Positions 42,768 to 46,400 of a stretch of DNA of 46,400 nucleotides are shown piece by piece (positions within the stretch are counted from its first letter, which is position 1; every line of letters starts with the position of its first letter). Position numbers and translations under genes: made by a program. The stretch comes from Siminovitchia fordii DSM 16014 = CIP 108821 (GTDB taxonomy: Bacteria > Bacillota > Bacilli > Bacillales > Bacillaceae_C), in the NCBI RefSeq assembly GCF_000374565.1, contig NZ_KB894700.1, positions 34,486-80,885 of the forward strand. The letters run 5' to 3'. Below the pieces are notes generated by a model. It saw only the letters and a list, made by a program, of their open reading frames with translations, was not told where the DNA came from and did not search any database.

Positions 42768-45700
42768 TTAATTGTTGTTGGATTTTTTTCTTCTTAGTGC
42801 CAATAATCCTCCTACCAGGATTGCGAGTATACCAATTAAACCATAATTAAATAGGTTTGTAGCGGTATTCGGCAGCTTTTTGCCATCTCCTTTAGCTGTA
42901 TCAGAAGGAGGTGTTTTCACTCCCGGATTGTCATTCTGGTCCGGAGTCGGTGCTGGATCCTTTGGTTCTTTCGGCTCCTCTGGAGTTGGTGTCGGATCCT
43001 TTGGATCTTTTGGCTCCTCTGGAGTCGGTTCCGGATCCTTTGGCTCCACCTCGATTTTCGCTTCCGGATGATTTGGATCTGGTACATTATCACCACTTAC
43101 CTCGGCAATATTTTTAATCGATTCTCCAAATTGACCGGATTGAAGTTTCGCTTTAAATGTAACGGTACGCCATTCGGTGTCCTTTACATCTCCGAAGGTT
43201 GCGGTGATGGTACCATCTTTGAAATCGCCTGAACCCTTATGGCTCACTTCCAAACTGCCGTCCACATATTCCAGTCCTGCTGGCAGTTTGTCGGCAATCG
43301 TCAGGTTTTCTACCAAACTATCAGATTCTTTGTTGCGAGCTTTGATGGTATAGACAACCGTGTCGCCCACTTCGAACTTCTCTTTGTCTTTTTCCAGGTT
43401 GGCAGCCAATTTTTCAGACTCAAGAACAGAGTTCCTTGGGTACACTTGTACCACTTCTTCCGGTTTATCCGGTGTGTCGATATTGTCTCCTTCGACAACG
43501 GCAACGTTTTTAATATCCTTGCCTGCTTGGCCAGACTTGACGGTTACCAGGAATTCCACTGTATGCCAGTCTATATCTTTGATGTCGCCAAATTGACCAG
43601 CGATGCGGCCATCAGCTGCATAGCCTTTGTCTTTGTCTTTGGCATCTGTGACAGATTCACCGTCTACTTTCAGGCTGCCTGCCACATACTCCAGGCCTTT
43701 CGGAAGTTCATCCGAAATAACGAGATTTGTTACAAGACTGTTTTCTTCAGTGTTTCTTGCTTTAATCGAGTAGCGAATAGTGTCGCCTACTTCCGCATGG
43801 TCCTTATCTTTGTTGCCTTCCGCTTTGGCTTCCAGCTTCGCAGATTTCTCGGATGTGAGAACAGGATCCTTCGGATCAACGGTCACTTTCTCTCCTGGCT
43901 TATCTGGCTCATCTACATTATCCCCACCAACGGTTGCGATATTTTCGATGGCTTTGCCAGACTGGCCGAACTTGATTTTCGCTTCGAAGGTAACGGTACG
44001 CCATTCCGTATCGGTTACATCACCTAAGGTCGCGGTAATCTTGCCATCTTTGAACTCGCCTTTGCCTTCATGGCTCACTTTCAGGCTGTCAGCTACATAC
44101 TCGAGGCCTTCTGGAAGGGTATCTGCAACTGTCATGTTTTTCACTAAACTATCGGATACCGTGTTGCGAGCTTGGATTGTGTAAACAATCGTGTCACCCA
44201 CTTCGTATTTCTCTTTGCCTTTTTCAGCGTTTTCTGCCGACTTTTTAGATTCAAGCTTCGGCGTTTTTGGATCAACGGTCACTTTCTTTCCTGGCTTATC
44301 TGGCTCATCTACATTATCCCCACCAACGGTCGCGATATTTTCGATCGCTTTGCCAGATTGGCCGGACTTGATTTTTGCTTCAAAGGTGACGGTGCGCCAT
44401 TCGGTATCAGTTACATCACCGAAAGTTGCTGTAATCTTGCCTTCTTTGACGTCGCCTGTGCCTTCATGACTTACCTTCAAGCTGTCGGCTACGTACTCGA
44501 GTCCTTCTGGCAGTTTATCTGTAATCGATAGGTTTTTAACTAAACTATCGGATACCGTGTTGCGCGCTTGGATCGTGTAAACAATCGTATCGCCTACTTC
44601 GTATTTCTCTTTGCCTTTTTCAGCGTTTTCTGCTGATTTTTTAGATTCAAGCTTCGGCGTTTTTGGATCGACAGTCACTTTCTCTCCTGGCTTATCTGGC
44701 TCCTCGACATTATCTCCATCAACGGTCGCGATATTTTCGATCGCTTTGCCAGACTGGCCGGACTTAATTTTTGCTTCAAAGGTGACGGTGCGCCATTCTG
44801 TGTCTTTGACATCGCCAAATGCCGCAGTGATCTTGCCATCTTTGAACTCGCCTTTGCCTTCATGGCTCACTTTCAGGCTGTCGGCTACATATTCGAGTCC
44901 TTCTGGAAGGGTATCTGATATCGTCATGTTTTCAACTAGACTATCCGATACTTTGTTGCGTGATTTGATTGTGTAAACAATCGTATCGCCTACTTCAAAT
45001 TTCTCTTTTCCTTTTTCAGCGTTTTCTGCTGATTTCTCAGATTCAAACACCGAATGGCGTGGATAAATTTGAACTTCCTCTTCTGGCTTGTCAGGTTCGC
45101 CGACATTGTCTCCGTCGACAACCGCAATGTTTTGAATGTATTTGCCTGCTTGGCCGGATTTGACGCTTACCAGGAATTCCACTGTATGCCAGTTTGTATC
45201 CTTGATGTCGCCAAATTGGCCGGTAATGCTGCCATCAACTGCATGGCCTTTGTCATTGTCTTTGGCATCTGTGACAGATTCGCCGTCTACTTTCAGGCTG
45301 CCTTCGACATACTCGAGACCTTCCGGAATGTCATCGGAAATCACCAAGTTTTTCACCAGGCTGTCTTCAATCGTGTTTTGGGTCTTGATTGTATAGAGCA
45401 GTGTATCGCCCACCTCTGGATGATCTTTATCTTTGTTGCCTTCCGCTTTGGCTTCCAGCTTCGCAGATTTCTCGGATTTGAGAACAGGATTCTTCGGATC
45501 AACGGTCACTTTCTCTGTTGGCTCATCTGGCTTATCGATATTATCACCCGTTACTTTAGCGGTGTTTTCGATTTCTTTGCCAGATTGACCGGACTTGATT
45601 TTCGCTTCGAAGGTAACGGTACGCCATTCCGTATCAGTCACATCGCCGAAGGTCGCTGTAATCTTGCCGTCTTTGAACTCGCCTTTGCCTTCATGGCTTA

Positions 45701-46400
45701 CTTCTAAGCTGCCTTCTACAAACTCCAGTCCTGCTGGAAGTGTATCCTCAATTGCCAAGTTTTTCACTAAACTATCAGATACAGTGTTACGTGTTTGGAT
45801 TGTATAAACAATCGTGTCGCCCACTTCAAACTTCTCTTTGTCTTTTTCAGCGTTTTCTGCTGTTTTTTTAGATTCAAGCTGCGGATCTTTTGGATCCACT
45901 GTCGTTTCATTTTCTGGCTCATCCGGCTCATCAATGTTGTCTCCGCCAACATTAGCTACGTTACTGATCTTTTTGCCTGACTGGCCGGACTTGATTTTCG
46001 CTTCGAAGGTAACGGTACGCCATTCCGTATCAATCACATCGCCGAAGGTCGCCGTGATCTTGCCATCCTTGACTTCGCCTTTACCTTCATGACTTACTTC
46101 TAAGCTGCCTTCTACAAACTCGAGTCCTTCTGGAAGGGTATCTTCAATCGTCAGGTTTTTCACTAAACTATCGGATACCGTGTTGCGCGTTTGGATTGTG
46201 TAAACAATCGTGTCGCCCACTTCGAATTTCTCTTTTCCTTCTTCAGCGTTGACCGCTGTTTTGTCTGATTCGAGCTTTGGATCTTTCGGATCCACTTTGA
46301 TCGGAACTTCTGGGTGGGTTGGTGGGACTTCTTCACCTTCCACCGTCGCAATGTTTTTCAGTTCCTTGCCGGATTGTCCAGACTGGATCTTGGCATGGAA
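42768..46400 (-). CDS. Repetitive sortase-anchored surface protein, C-terminal part (5' end beyond the window)
   Basis: The frame stays open to the right edge, so the 1210 residues seen lack the N-terminus and signal peptide. Eight full repeats of 131-140 residues and a partial ninth follow one another, each with SEKSAENAEKGKEKFEVGDTI, VSDSLVKNL, DTLPEGLE, and EWRTVTFEAKIKSGQSGK, as in the DUF11/isopeptide-type surface repeats (B_ant_repeat). A Pro/Glu/Lys-rich wall spacer (DPEPTPEEPKDPKDP) precedes KKLPNTA, a membrane segment and RRKKSNNN. LPNTA is the motif cut by the class D sortase SrtC of Bacillus anthracis. It should be a long wall-linked stalk; the partner or adhesin head is beyond the window. 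Confidence 0.93.
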   Translation of the reverse strand, partial: FHAKIQSGQSGKELKNIATVEGEEVPPTHPEVPIKVDPKDPKLESDKTAVNAEEGKEKFEVGDTIVYTIQTRNTVSDSLVKNLTIEDTLPEGLEFVEGSLEVSHEGKGEVKDGKITATFGDVIDTEWRTVTFEAKIKSGQSGKKISNVANVGGDNIDEPDEPENETTVDPKDPQLESKKTAENAEKDKEKFEVGDTIVYTIQTRNTVSDSLVKNLAIEDTLPAGLEFVEGSLEVSHEGKGEFKDGKITATFGDVTDTEWRTVTFEAKIKSGQSGKEIENTAKVTGDNIDKPDEPTEKVTVDPKNPVLKSEKSAKLEAKAEGNKDKDHPEVGDTLLYTIKTQNTIEDSLVKNLVISDDIPEGLEYVEGSLKVDGESVTDAKDNDKGHAVDGSITGQFGDIKDTNWHTVEFLVSVKSGQAGKYIQNIAVVDGDNVGEPDKPEEEVQIYPRHSVFESEKSAENAEKGKEKFEVGDTIVYTIKSRNKVSDSLVENMTISDTLPEGLEYVADSLKVSHEGKGEFKDGKITAAFGDVKDTEWRTVTFEAKIKSGQSGKAIENIATVDGDNVEEPDKPGEKVTVDPKTPKLESKKSAENAEKGKEKYEVGDTIVYTIQARNTVSDSLVKNLSITDKLPEGLEYVADSLKVSHEGTGDVKEGKITATFGDVTDTEWRTVTFEAKIKSGQSGKAIENIATVGGDNVDEPDKPGKKVTVDPKTPKLESKKSAENAEKGKEKYEVGDTIVYTIQARNTVSDSLVKNMTVADTLPEGLEYVADSLKVSHEGKGEFKDGKITATLGDVTDTEWRTVTFEAKIKFGQSGKAIENIATVGGDNVDEPDKPGEKVTVDPKDPVLTSEKSAKLEAKAEGNKDKDHAEVGDTIRYSIKARNTEENSLVTNLVISDELPKGLEYVAGSLKVDGESVTDAKDKDKGYAADGRIAGQFGDIKDIDWHTVEFLVTVKSGQAGKDIKNVAVVEGDNIDTPDKPEEVVQVYPRNSVLESEKLAANLEKDKEKFEVGDTVVYTIKARNKESDSLVENLTIADKLPAGLEYVDGSLEVSHKGSGDFKDGTITATFGDVKDTEWRTVTFKAKLQSGQFGESIKNIAEVSGDNVPDPNHPEAKIEVEPKDPEPTPEEPKDPKDPTPTPEEPKEPKDPAPTPDQNDNPGVKTPPSDTAKGDGKKLPNTATNLFNYGLIGILAILVGGLLALRRKKSNNN
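43080..46400 (-). repeat. Eight long direct repeats coding for surface domains
   Basis: Equivalent codons recur near 46211, 45814, 45403, 44984, 44587, 44193, 43781 and 43361, giving steps of 394-420 bp. Units come in two kinds in the order A A B A A A B A from N- to C-terminus; kind B carries an extra KLEAKAEGNKDKDH and a VTDAKDxDKG insert. Neighbouring A units are nearly identical in DNA, so copy number could change by recombination. Confidence 0.9.

Noticed and set aside
43239-45707. Long rightward genes opposite the surface protein
   Set aside because: They are antisense shadows of the repetitive domains, repeat with the same period, and have no ribosome sites.

Overview
The window looks like a chromosomal stretch of a low-GC Gram-positive endospore-former-type bacterium (Bacillaceae). 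The evidence is strong GGAGG-type ribosome sites with frequent TTG/GTG starts, a Fur box of the Bacillus type, CcpA cre-like sites, SigL (sigma-54) enhancer-binding regulators, and a sortase substrate ending in LPNTA. The genus cannot be fixed from the sequence alone. No tRNA, rRNA, CRISPR array, prophage or insertion sequence was seen.

Left part (1-5.2 kb): a Fur-controlled siderophore-binding lipoprotein, a MazG-type pyrophosphohydrolase, a dead LOG-family gene fragment, an 11-copy array of a degenerate 52-bp repeat (with relatives in inverted orientation at 1-200), and a secreted YHYH-domain protein.

Catabolic part (5.2-41.7 kb): at least four gene sets, each beside its own regulator. (a) A BCCT transporter, an M20/AbgB-like amidohydrolase and a YtcJ-like amidohydrolase are read leftward from a sigma-54 promoter and face a PAS-AAA-Fis activator; three palindromes lie between them. 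(b) A BamA/MenB-like crotonase with a zinc ribbon, an AtoE-type transporter, a PaaK-like CoA ligase, a zinc alcohol dehydrogenase, a 3-hydroxyacyl-CoA dehydrogenase, an enoyl-CoA hydratase and a PaaJ-like thiolase are read leftward from a near-consensus sigma-54 promoter and face a PrpR_N-PAS-AAA-Fis activator. This resembles the lower part of a cyclic-acid CoA pathway, but without a ring reductase or oxygenase. (c) A long leftward run downstream of cdaR holds glycerate kinase, a DUF3311 protein with an MctP-like sodium symporter, a small unknown protein, an acyl-CoA ligase, a CoA-transferase, a FabG-like reductase, a thiolase, a YdcZ-like membrane protein and a 3-hydroxyacyl-CoA dehydrogenase; it is a short-chain acyl-CoA pathway joined to glycerate phosphorylation. 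(d) A frameshifted M20 deacylase, an iron alcohol dehydrogenase, an aldehyde dehydrogenase and a sodium symporter run leftward, opposite a PucR-type regulator.

Right part (41.8-46.4 kb): a DinB-like protein and the C-terminal 1210 residues of a giant repetitive sortase-anchored surface protein that runs off the right edge.

The most interesting candidate systems are set (b), a possible undescribed route for an alicyclic or aromatic acid in a Bacillus-like organism, and set (a), a sigma-54-controlled import-and-hydrolysis module of unknown substrate.
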